In this document: positions 35,015-41,839 of the stretch, piece after piece | How positions within the stretch are numbered: position 1 is the first letter of the stretch | Layout: each line of letters begins with the position of its first letter | Origin: Rhizophagus prolifer | Taxonomy: Eukaryota; Glomeromycota; Glomeromycetes; Glomerales; Glomeraceae | Length of the DNA: 56,968 nucleotides | Direction of reading: 5' to 3' | NCBI GenBank assembly: GCA_019425655.1 | Contig: NQWY01025200.1 | Span: 1 to 56,968 of the forward strand | The notes under the pieces: model-generated | Told to the model about the DNA's origin: nothing | The model's database searches: none | What the model saw: the letters and a program-made list of their open reading frames with translations, nothing else | Made by a program: the position numbers and the translations under genes

Positions 35015-35695
35015 ATGGAACATTTTGAAAGTTGGAAAGACTTACTGAACCCCGAATTTTACATCAAACTAGGTGGTTTTTGGCTGATTTTGTTTATCAT
35101 TTTTGCAGAAACCGGGTTATTCGTAGGTTTCTTTTTACCGGGCGATAGCCTGCTCTTCATTTCCGGTATTTATGCAGTCCAGATCATTGATACCACTTTC
35201 GGTTCTACCGGTTCGGATTTTCTGGACACCACTATTCTTGCAACAGCGGTAGCCATTGCAGCCATCATCGGAAACGAGATTGGCTATTGGTTTGGATACA
35301 AAAGCGGACCATTGTTGTATGAAAGAAAGGATACCTTCCTGTTCAAAAAGAAATATCTGTTCAAAGCGCACGATTTTTTCGAAGACCATGGAACAGTTGC
35401 AGTTATCTTGGCAAGATTTCTTCCCATAGTAAGAACTTTTGCGCCCATTGTCGCAGGAATTGTAAAAATGGACAAAAAGAAGTTTTTCTTTTACAACATT
35501 GTTGGCGCTATTTCCTGGTCATTTACCATGATATTTGCAGGTCATTATCTGGATAAACTGTTTATGGATCAGTTTGGGATAGACCTTAAGAAGAAATTGG
35601 AACTGATCGTTTTGGTCATTGTTTTGGTAACAACGCTCCCAATCATTATCAAATTCTTTTTCACAAAAGACAAAGAAAGACCCACACAGGAATAA
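35015..35695 (+). CDS. DedA family membrane protein
   Basis: 226 residues with about five hydrophobic segments. DedA/SNARE-associated family motifs: IIFAETGLFVGFFLPGDSLLF near the N-terminus, GNEIGYWFGYKSGP and the basic motif with HDFFEDHGTVAVILARFLPIVRTFAPIVAG, followed by FFFYNIVGAISWS. DedA proteins are membrane transporters or flippases, with members now linked to undecaprenyl phosphate or phospholipid translocation. Single gene with promoter and terminator. Confidence 0.93.
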   Translation: MEHFESWKDLLNPEFYIKLGGFWLILFIIFAETGLFVGFFLPGDSLLFISGIYAVQIIDTTFGSTGSDFLDTTILATAVAIAAIIGNEIGYWFGYKSGPLLYERKDTFLFKKKYLFKAHDFFEDHGTVAVILARFLPIVRTFAPIVAGIVKMDKKKFFFYNIVGAISWSFTMIFAGHYLDKLFMDQFGIDLKKKLELIVLVIVLVTTLPIIIKFFFTKDKERPTQE

Positions 35696-35725
35696 TTTTT
35701 GATAATCAATATCAGACAACATATA

Positions 35726-35753
35726 AAAAACCGGAAGCCATTTCCGGTTTTTG
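35726..35753 (+). terminator. Terminator of the DedA gene
   Basis: AAAAACCGGAA pairs with TTCCGGTTTTT around loop GCCAT. Confidence 0.88.
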
Positions 35754-35778
35754 CATTTTAACAAATCAAAATATTGAA

Positions 35779-36750
35779 ATGAAAGTATTCCTCAACAAAA
35801 GAATTCCACAGACCGGAATCGAGTTACTGAAAGCAAATAATTTAGAAATTATAACACCTCAGCATGACATTCTTTCTCAATATGAATGGCTTGAACTTTG
35901 TAAAAAAGCGGATATCATCCTGAATGTAGGTAAGAATAAATTCGATAGGAATTTTTTTGACAATTGTCCAAATATAAAAGCTATTTCCTTATTCTCAGTC
36001 GGATTTGACCAGGTAGATATCGAAGAAGCAACCAAACGGAAAATCCCGGTTGGAAATACCCCGAATGTTCTCAACAGAGCCACTTCTGACATTGCATTCC
36101 TCCTGATGCAAATGGTTTCCAGAAAAGCCAATTACAATACAGAAAAAGTAAAATCCAGAAACTGGAAAGATTTTGATGCTTTAGAACAGTTAGGACAAGA
36201 ATTATATGGCAAAACTTTAGGCATTTTTGGTTTAGGAAGGATAGGTTTTGAAATGGCTCAAAAATGCAAAGATGCTTTCCAGATGAACATTATTTATCAC
36301 AACAGAAACCATAACGAACAAGCTGAAAAAGAGTTATATGCTAAATATGTTTCTTTTGATGAATTAATTGAACAATCTGATGTCATCAGCATCCATGCGA
36401 ATTATACGTCGGAACAGATGGATCTTTTCAATCAATCAGTTTTTGAAAAAATGAAGCAGAATGCAATTTTCATTAATACGGCACGGGGCGGTTTTCATAA
36501 TGAAACTGACTTGTTTGAAGCGCTTCAATCAAATAAAATCTGGGGTGCAGGTCTGGATGTTACCAATCCCGAACCAATGGATTCCAAAAATCCCCTACTC
36601 CAGCTCCCGAATGTTGTAGTATTGCCACACATAGGTTCTGCTACAGTCGAGGCAAGAAATGGAATGTCAAGGATTGCCGCAGAAAACATCATTGCTTTTT
36701 CCAGAAATCAGCCAATGCCAAATTGTGCCAACCCTGAGGTTTATCAATAA
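35779..36750 (+). CDS. NAD-dependent D-2-hydroxyacid dehydrogenase
   Basis: 323 residues. Rossmann motif TLGIFGLGRIGFEMAQK at about 150-165, catalytic Arg in INTARGGFHNE, Glu in the VTNPEPMD region and His in LPHIGSATVEAR, all as in the glyoxylate/hydroxypyruvate reductase and D-lactate dehydrogenase superfamily. The exact substrate (glyoxylate, hydroxypyruvate, 2-ketogluconate) cannot be read from the sequence. A second, SerA-type member lies at 50927. Probably followed in the same transcript by the small acidic protein gene 59 bases downstream. Confidence 0.9.
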   Translation: MKVFLNKRIPQTGIELLKANNLEIITPQHDILSQYEWLELCKKADIILNVGKNKFDRNFFDNCPNIKAISLFSVGFDQVDIEEATKRKIPVGNTPNVLNRATSDIAFLLMQMVSRKANYNTEKVKSRNWKDFDALEQLGQELYGKTLGIFGLGRIGFEMAQKCKDAFQMNIIYHNRNHNEQAEKELYAKYVSFDELIEQSDVISIHANYTSEQMDLFNQSVFEKMKQNAIFINTARGGFHNETDLFEALQSNKIWGAGLDVTNPEPMDSKNPLLQLPNVVVLPHIGSATVEARNGMSRIAAENIIAFSRNQPMPNCANPEVYQ

Positions 36751-36809
36751 TATTTTGAAAAGCTTGGAATCATATTTGTTTAAATTATCTCAATACTAAA
36801 TCAAATATT

Positions 36810-37109
36810 ATGACACCAGAAGACAACCGCGATGAGCAAAACAGAAAATTAAGAGAAATGGATTACAATCCGGGCGAAGATATCTTTAACCGTGAAGACC
36901 ATATTCCCTTGGACGGCGACGGAAATCCAATCAAAGACCCAAGTCAGGTGAATGACGAGATGCCTTTCGGACTTGATGTTCCGGGTGCGGAAGACGATGA
37001 TAATTTTGAACAGATCAACGATCAGCTGCCCGACGAAGAAAATAATTATTACAGCCAAAGCGATAACGAGGATGACCATGAGGAAACCAATGAAGATATC
37101 GTGGAATAA
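36810..37109 (+). CDS. Small, very acidic conserved hypothetical protein
   Basis: 99 residues, strongly enriched in Asp, Glu and Asn with almost no hydrophobic core; likely disordered. Segments such as LREMDYNPGEDIFN and DHIPLDGDGNPIKD look conserved; DGDGNPIKD resembles a calcium-binding Asp-rich loop but no full EF-hand is present. No signal peptide. I do not know a function. Terminated by a good hairpin, which supports its being transcribed. Confidence 0.65.
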   Translation: MTPEDNRDEQNRKLREMDYNPGEDIFNREDHIPLDGDGNPIKDPSQVNDEMPFGLDVPGAEDDDNFEQINDQLPDEENNYYSQSDNEDDHEETNEDIVE

Positions 37110-37114
37110 CAATT

Positions 37115-37141
37115 AAGCTTACCAATCCGGTAAGCTTTTTT
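37115..37141 (+). terminator. Terminator after the acidic protein gene
   Basis: AAGCTTACC pairs with GGTAAGCTT around AATCC and is followed by Ts. It touches the stop codon of the convergent thioesterase gene. Confidence 0.85.
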
Positions 37142-37532
37142 ATACATCATGAAAAATCTTCAAAGGTTTTTTCTGCTCATCAATTGCAACTAAGGTAAAG
37201 TCACCTGAAACAGCCTTCTCTCGGGTATCAACATACATCTCTTCCACAAAAATCTCGACATTCACTTTCACGCTCGTATTTCCGACATATTTTACTCTTC
37301 CTATAAGCTCTACCAAAGTATCTGCAGGAATTGGTTTTTTAAAATCAATTCTGTCACAGCTGACTGTTACAAAAGATTTCCTGGCAAATCGCGTTGCGGT
37401 CATGAAAGCAACCTCATCCATCATTTCCATCACTTTTCCACCGAACATGGTGTTGTGGTGATTGGTCGTATTCGGGAAAACCACTTTGAAAACACGGGTT
37501 TCAGATTCCTGAATTTTAGTTTCGTAATTCAT
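37140..37532 (-). CDS. Acyl-CoA thioesterase (hotdog fold)
   Basis: 130 residues, one hotdog domain of the YciA/BACH type. Motifs: FPNTTNHHNTMFGGKVMEMMDEVAFMTATRFARK (the conserved N-H..N..FGG helix) and VSCDRIDFKKPIPAD. It hydrolyses acyl-CoA to free acid and CoA; chain-length preference is unknown. Cytoplasmic, single gene. Confidence 0.9.
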   Translation of the reverse strand: MNYETKIQESETRVFKVVFPNTTNHHNTMFGGKVMEMMDEVAFMTATRFARKSFVTVSCDRIDFKKPIPADTLVELIGRVKYVGNTSVKVNVEIFVEEMYVDTREKAVSGDFTLVAIDEQKKPLKIFHDV

Positions 37533-37719
37533 TTCTTTTAGAATTTAATTTTAACATTTGAAATGAATAGAAATTGAATTTCTACTTCAAATCGCGAAAG
37601 TTTTTTGGGGATCCGACTTTCCGCTCTGCGGATAACGGTTGCGCGACAGTTCGTGAGTTACACACGATTCACCCTTTTTCAGCAGCAAATATAAGAGATA
37701 TCATTTTATCAGAAAGGTT
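37533..37719. other. Intergenic region with a possible degenerate copy of the dispersed element
   Basis: AT-rich except for 37605-37680. There, the minus strand reads GCAGAGCGGAAAGTCGGATCC, which resembles the AGCGGAAAGCGGGAT end of elements A-C, but the hairpin and the other end are missing. A small inverted repeat TCGTG/CACGA follows at about 37650-37667. Treat as a weak match. Confidence 0.3.
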
Positions 37720-37750
37720 TTGCTGATGTTTTTCATTTTGAATATCTTTA
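37720..37750 (+). promoter_or_regulatory. Promoter of hutU (TTG, 20 bases, TATCTTTA)
   Basis: TTG at 37720-37722 and TATCTTTA at 37743-37750 (one base from TAnnTTTG). The leader then holds a direct repeat CCATCAACTAT at 37765-37775 and 37786-37796, just before the ATG. Confidence 0.55.
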
Positions 37751-37799
37751 AAACCACAAAAAACCCATCAACTATCAACAAACAACCATCAACTATATA

Positions 37800-39788
37800 A
37801 TGACATTCCAGGAACAGATACAGCAAGGCATTCCGAGTCAATTGCCACAAGCAAAACCGTACGAAACCAATATTAATCACGCTCCGAAAAGAAAGGAGAT
37901 TTTAGGGGAAGAAGAGAAAAAATTAGCATTAAAGAATGCTTTACGTTATTTCGAGCCTCAGTTTCATGCGGAATTATTGCCGGAATTTAGAGAAGAATTA
38001 GAGAAATACGGAAGAATTTATATGTATCGTTTCCGTCCGGATTATGAAATGAAGGCAAGACCGATCTCTGATTATCCGGGGAAATCTGAGCAGGCAAAAG
38101 CCATCATGCTGATGATTCAGAATAACCTGGACTATGCAGTAGCGCAGCATCCTCATGAACTTATCACTTACGGTGGAAATGGTGCGGTTTTCTCCAACTG
38201 GGCACAGTATCTTTTAACAATGAAATATCTGTCTGAAATGACAGACGAGCAGACTTTGGTGATGTATTCCGGTCATCCGATGGGATTATTCCCGTCTCAT
38301 AAGGATGCACCGAGAGTTGTGGTGACGAACGGAATGATGATTCCGAATTATTCCAAACCGGACGATTGGGAGAAATTCAACGCACTGGGTGTAACGCAGT
38401 ACGGACAAATGACGGCGGGAAGCTATATGTACATCGGTCCGCAGGGAATTGTTCATGGGACGACGATTACGGTTCTGAATGCTTTCAGAAAAATCAATAA
38501 AGAGCCGAAAGGCGGATTGTTTGTGACTTCCGGATTGGGCGGAATGTCCGGAGCTCAGCCAAAAGCCGGAAATATTGCAGGCTGCGTTACAGTTTGTGCG
38601 GAAGTAAATCCAAAGATTACAAAGATTCGTCATGATCAGAAGTGGGTGAACGAAATTCATGAAAACCTTGATGAGCTGGTGGGAAGAGTAAGAAGAGCTC
38701 AGGAAAACAAAGAAACGGTTTCTTTAGCTTATTTAGGGAATATTGTTGAGGTTTGGGAGAAATTCGATCAGGAAAATTTAAGAATCGATATAGGATCAGA
38801 TCAGACGTCGCTTCACAATCCTTGGGCAGGAGGTTATTATCCTGTCGGACAAAGCTTTGAAGAATCTAACGCGATGATGGCAGAAAATCCTGAATTATTC
38901 AAAGAAAAAGTTCAGGAAACGCTGAGAAGACACGCAGAAGCCATCAATAAGCATACGGCAAAAGGAACCTATTTCTTCGATTACGGAAATGCTTTTCTTT
39001 TGGAAGCATCAAGAGCCGGAGCCGATGTAATGGCGGAAAATCCCACATTGGGAAGAGAATTCAAATTCCCTTCGTATGTTCAGGATATTATGGGACCGAT
39101 GTGCTTTGATTATGGTTTCGGACCTTTCCGTTGGGTTTGTACAAGCGGAAACCCGGAAGATCTGCAGAAAACCGATGATATTGCGTGTGCAATTCTAGAG
39201 GAAATTCAACAGAATTCCCCTGAAGAGATCCAACAGCAGATGAAAGATAATATCCAGTGGATTAAAGGTGCACAGGAAAATAAACTGGTGGTTGGTTCGC
39301 AGGCGAGAATCTTATACGCCGATGCTGAAGGAAGAATGAAAATCGCGGAAGCATTTAATAAAGCGATTAAAAACGGAGAGATTGGACCTGTGGTTTTAGG
39401 TAGAGATCACCACGATGTTTCCGGGACGGATTCGCCTTACAGGGAGACTTCCAATATTTATGACGGTTCGAGATTTACGGCGGATATGGCAATTCATAAT
39501 GTCATTGGTGACAGTTTCCGTGGCGCGACGTGGGTTTCCATTCACAACGGCGGCGGTGTTGGCTGGGGAGAAGTTATTAATGGTGGTTTCGGAATGTTGC
39601 TGGACGGAAGCGATGATGCCGACAGAAGGTTAAAATCAATGCTTTTCTGGGATGTAAATAACGGAATTTCAAGACGAAGCTGGGCAAGAAATGAAGGTGC
39701 TGTTTTCGCTATCAAAAGAGCAATGGAAGCAGAACCGAATCTGAAAGTGACGTTGCCGAATTTTGTGGATGAAAATCTATTAAGCTGA
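37800..39788 (+). CDS. hutU: Urocanate hydratase
   Basis: Converts urocanate to imidazolone propionate, second step of histidine breakdown. 662 residues, the longer form found in Bacteroidota (the Pseudomonas enzyme is about 557). Motifs: LITYGGNGAVFSNWAQY, YSGHPMGLFPS, TSGLGGMSGAQPKAG for NAD binding, GSDQTSLHNPWAGG and the Cys-containing DIMGPMCFDYGFGPFRWVCTSG. It stands alone: no hutH, hutI or hutG is in the window. Its TGA stop codon is directly followed by the left repeat of the DUF559 unit. Confidence 0.94.
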   Translation: MTFQEQIQQGIPSQLPQAKPYETNINHAPKRKEILGEEEKKLALKNALRYFEPQFHAELLPEFREELEKYGRIYMYRFRPDYEMKARPISDYPGKSEQAKAIMLMIQNNLDYAVAQHPHELITYGGNGAVFSNWAQYLLTMKYLSEMTDEQTLVMYSGHPMGLFPSHKDAPRVVVTNGMMIPNYSKPDDWEKFNALGVTQYGQMTAGSYMYIGPQGIVHGTTITVLNAFRKINKEPKGGLFVTSGLGGMSGAQPKAGNIAGCVTVCAEVNPKITKIRHDQKWVNEIHENLDELVGRVRRAQENKETVSLAYLGNIVEVWEKFDQENLRIDIGSDQTSLHNPWAGGYYPVGQSFEESNAMMAENPELFKEKVQETLRRHAEAINKHTAKGTYFFDYGNAFLLEASRAGADVMAENPTLGREFKFPSYVQDIMGPMCFDYGFGPFRWVCTSGNPEDLQKTDDIACAILEEIQQNSPEEIQQQMKDNIQWIKGAQENKLVVGSQARILYADAEGRMKIAEAFNKAIKNGEIGPVVLGRDHHDVSGTDSPYRETSNIYDGSRFTADMAIHNVIGDSFRGATWVSIHNGGGVGWGEVINGGFGMLLDGSDDADRRLKSMLFWDVNNGISRRSWARNEGAVFAIKRAMEAEPNLKVTLPNFVDENLLS

Positions 39789-39845
39789 GAATTCCCCTCC
39801 TCTGGAGGGGTGGCGATTCGCCAAAGGCGAATTGACGGGGTGGTT
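39789..39845 (+). repeat. Left structured repeat of the DUF559 unit
   Basis: 57 bases. Hairpin 1: CCCCTCC/GGAGGGG with loop TCT. Hairpin 2: ATTCGCC/GGCGAAT with loop AAA. Ends with GACGGGGTGGTT. 37 outer bases match the right copy with one difference (loop C versus T), while the central hairpin is different. Confidence 0.85.
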
Positions 39846-39886
39846 ATCCTGAATGAATCCAATCACCCTATGAGCTCAGAGAAATT

Positions 39887-40306
39887 TCAACTATAATTTT
39901 CAATAATAAAATCCTCCAATTCCTTCATCACCACAGAAAGACTGTGTTTCACATCCCAGTCCGTAATTCTAAAAACTTTCAGACCCAGACTTTCCAAAAA
40001 CTTAGTCCTTTCCAGGTCATATTCTTGTTTAAGGTCGTGACTGAACCCATCAATCTCAATCACAAGCCCCAACGTTTTTACATAAAAATCGACAATATAG
40101 TTGCCAATAATCCTTTGTCTGTCAAAATCAATATTGTGGAATGTTCTGTTTCGAACCTGTTTCCAGAATAACACTTCAGACAGAATTCCCAATTTTCTTT
40201 TTTCTTTGGTCAAAGCTTTCAGGAGCGGATTGTAAGGTAGGTTTTCCACAAAATTGCGGTAGATGATAATACCCTCAATTTGGGTTAGCATTTCTTTTCC
40301 TGACAT
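39887..40306 (-). CDS. DUF559 (Vsr-like) endonuclease-domain protein
   Basis: 139 residues from ATG 40306. The PD-(D/E)XK-like core of the family is present: acidic helix SEVLFWKQVRNR, then NYIVDFYVKTLGLVIEIDG with the catalytic Asp and Glu, HDLKQEYDLERTKFLESLGLKVFRI and a C-terminal helix. The frame is open further upstream to 40447, but those extra 47 codons translate the right repeat and are unlikely to be native. DUF559 proteins are related to very-short-patch repair nucleases; their biological role is not established. The gene is the sole cargo between two inverted structured repeats. Confidence 0.8.
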   Translation of the reverse strand: MSGKEMLTQIEGIIIYRNFVENLPYNPLLKALTKEKRKLGILSEVLFWKQVRNRTFHNIDFDRQRIIGNYIVDFYVKTLGLVIEIDGFSHDLKQEYDLERTKFLESLGLKVFRITDWDVKHSLSVVMKELEDFIIENYS

Positions 40307-40355
40307 TTGTATTTTTTTTGAATTTAAGTTTTTTCTTTCAGGTGGAGAAATTGAG

Positions 40356-40412
40356 AACCACCCCGTCAGAAATTCAGAGAATTTCTGCCACCCCTCCAAA
40401 GGAGGGGAATTC
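40356..40412 (-). repeat. Right structured repeat of the DUF559 unit
   Basis: 57 bases in minus orientation. Hairpin 1 CCCCTCC/GGAGGGG with loop TTT; hairpin 2 AGAAATTC/GAATTTCT with loop TCT; then GACGGGGTGGTT. Same length and layout as the left copy, but the central stem is of unrelated sequence with pairing kept. It lies 50 bases upstream of the DUF559 start codon. Confidence 0.85.
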
Positions 40413-40476
40413 CCAGCCGCGGTATAATTTGAAAAGTGACGCTGCAAAATTTTGCGGATAAGCGTTTGTTTGAGAC

Positions 40477-40507
40477 GTCATTGCGAGGAGGAACGACGAA
40501 GCAATCT
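40477..40507 (+). repeat. REP-like sequence of the GTCATTGCGAGGAGG type
   Basis: GTCATTGCGAGGAGGAACGA followed by CGAAGCAATCT. ATTGC and GCAAT at its two ends can pair. Sequences of this type occur as interspersed repeats in many bacterial genomes to my memory. Single copy in this window. Confidence 0.6.
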
Positions 40508-40537
40508 GTTGAATTGATTATGATAACCCCCGCTAGT

Positions 40538-40591
40538 GCGAGCATCTTGCTCGTACCCAAAAATAAATAAATACACGAGCTAGAAGCTCGC
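40538..40591. repeat. Pair of mini-hairpins in inverted orientation
   Basis: CGAGCA-TCT-TGCTCG (40539-40553) and CGAGCT-AGA-AGCTCG (40576-40590) are each self-complementary 6-bp hairpins with 3-base loops. Together they form a 17-base inverted repeat with 15 matches. The sixth stem pair changes from A-T to T-A with pairing kept. Confidence 0.7.
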
Positions 40592-40613
40592 GCCACCGAA
40601 AGCTCTTATTTGT

Positions 40614-40845
40614 TTTAAAACAATTATGTTTATTCCTTCCGTAGTCCTACGGAAATCTCCCAAAAGTTGCGGGAAATCTCCCAATACCTCCGTTGATTTA
40701 AAACAATCCTATTTGTAACTTCCGTAGTCCTCCGGAAGTCTCCTGCAAGTTGCGGGAAACCTCCGGAGGACTTTTTTGATTTAAAACAATAGTGTTTTTG
40801 ACTTCCGGAAGGCTCCGTTGATTTGAAACAAGCTTGTTTGTAATT
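40614..40845 (+). repeat. Tandem repeat with an 83-base unit upstream of the DUF6261 gene
   Basis: Units start with TTTAAAACAA at 40614, 40697 and 40780 and with TTTGAAACAA at 40822: two full 83-base units, one shortened to 42 bases and a partial fourth. Each unit holds CTTCCGTAGTCC or a variant plus GTTGCGGGAAA, and small palindromes (TTCCGTA/TACGGAA, CCTCCGGAGG, CTTCCGGAAG). With the three other repeats it fills the 450-base gap 40448-40897. It ends about 50 bases before the start codon, so it may be a control region. Confidence 0.8.
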
Positions 40846-40897
40846 AAAGAAGTTTTTATATATTTGGTTTAATTAATTAATCAAAAAATACAAACAG

Positions 40898-41605
40898 ATG
40901 AAAATTGCACTCACTAAGCTGAGCACCAAAGATCTTGCGACTTTGGCTCAGAGAATTCTCAGCAACATCCAGTCAGGAAAATATCCTGTGATCACCAACC
41001 ACCCTCTTACGGCAACTTTGCAGACCTCCTACGCCAGTTATGACCTGGTCTATACTAAGCAGATCTACAGCGGAAAAGGAAAAGATGTTGCCACGGCAGA
41101 CCATGAGCGAGATGTTGCCTACAAAAATCTGAAAGCGTTTCTCAATGGTTACAGACAACTGCCTTCCGCACCCAATTATCAGTCAGCGGTGGATCTGTAT
41201 GGCATCTTCAAAACCTTCGGACTGGACCTCGACCGTTTGAGCTATTCTTCCCAAACAGCCCAGATGAAAAAGCTGATAGAGATCCTGGAAACAGCAGAAA
41301 ATATACAGAAGCTGAAAAACCTTTCCCTGGATGCAGCATTCGGAGAGATGAAGAGCAAGCACGAGGCTTTCGAAACGTTATTCGCTGATCAGGCAGAAGC
41401 CAACGCAGACCTGAGACAGATGACCAGCGCCTCTGCCATCCGCAAAGACCTGGAGAAAAACTTGAAAGCTTACCTCAACCTGCTGACCGCAATGAAAGAT
41501 GTATCGGGATGGGAACTGCTCTACAGTGACACCAATGAGCTGGTGAAGGCCGCCAAGAACTCGGATCAGAAACCGAAAGATGACGACCAGAGCAACAATC
41601 CATAA
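40898..41605 (+). CDS. DUF6261-type protein of unknown function
   Basis: 235 residues, soluble, mostly helical (ALTKLSTKDLATLAQRILSNIQSG, AVDLYGIFKTFGLDLDRLSYSS, MKSKHEAFETLFADQAEANADLRQM), with a polar tail rich in Lys/Asp/Asn. It matches what I recall of the DUF6261 family of Bacteroidota; no enzymatic motif is seen. Its codons use more C and G than the neighbours (for example CTGACC, GACCTG, AACATC), which suggests recent acquisition or high expression. It follows the 83-base tandem array and has a good terminator. Confidence 0.6.
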   Translation: MKIALTKLSTKDLATLAQRILSNIQSGKYPVITNHPLTATLQTSYASYDLVYTKQIYSGKGKDVATADHERDVAYKNLKAFLNGYRQLPSAPNYQSAVDLYGIFKTFGLDLDRLSYSSQTAQMKKLIEILETAENIQKLKNLSLDAAFGEMKSKHEAFETLFADQAEANADLRQMTSASAIRKDLEKNLKAYLNLLTAMKDVSGWELLYSDTNELVKAAKNSDQKPKDDDQSNNP

Positions 41606-41611
41606 TCCACG

Positions 41612-41637
41612 AACTCAGCGCAATGCTGAGTTTTTTG
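41612..41637 (+). terminator. Terminator of the DUF6261 gene
   Basis: AACTCAGC pairs with GCTGAGTT around GCAAT, followed by six T. Confidence 0.9.
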
Positions 41638-41664
41638 TTCTGAACAAGCACTTCAACCATCATT

Positions 41665-41747
41665 TTTGTCATCCCGTAGGGATCTAAGCTCCAAATTTTT
41701 CCAAGCTATTCTCTAATACTCCATTAAGATCCCTACGGGATGACAAA
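41665..41747. repeat. Inverted repeat with perfect 21-base arms (GTCATCCCGTAGGGATCT)
   Basis: TTTGTCATCCCGTAGGGATCT at 41665-41685 is the exact reverse complement of 41727-41747, with a 41-base AT-rich middle. The arms themselves contain the near-palindrome CCCGTAGGG. The 83-base element sits in the gap between the DUF6261 and Rossmann-protein genes; it looks like a non-autonomous dispersed element. Confidence 0.75.
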
Positions 41748-41839
41748 CTGTATGGATTTTAATTGATATTTTTGACGCTTATAAGTAATCATATTCTTAA
41801 AGAAAGGTTCGTGAATTCATTTAAAATCAAATAAAAATA

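Larger units (their letters stand above)
39789..40412. mobile_element. 624-bp unit: DUF559 nuclease gene enclosed by inverted 57-base structured repeats
   Basis: Two 57-base repeats, left in plus and right in minus orientation, bound a single gene on the minus strand. Both begin GAATTCCCCTCC and end GACGGGGTGGTT, so the whole unit has inverted ends like a mobile element. No target-site duplication is evident. The left end abuts the hutU stop codon. No transposase is encoded; the nuclease gene is the only candidate for a mobility function. That it moves is inference. Confidence 0.5.

Noticed and set aside
40307-40447. N-terminal extension of the DUF559 protein
   Set aside because: The extra codons mostly translate the right structured repeat; the family core begins near the ATG at 40306.
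40614-40845. CRISPR array
   Set aside because: The repeats are contiguous 83-base units without unique spacers, and no cas genes are present.
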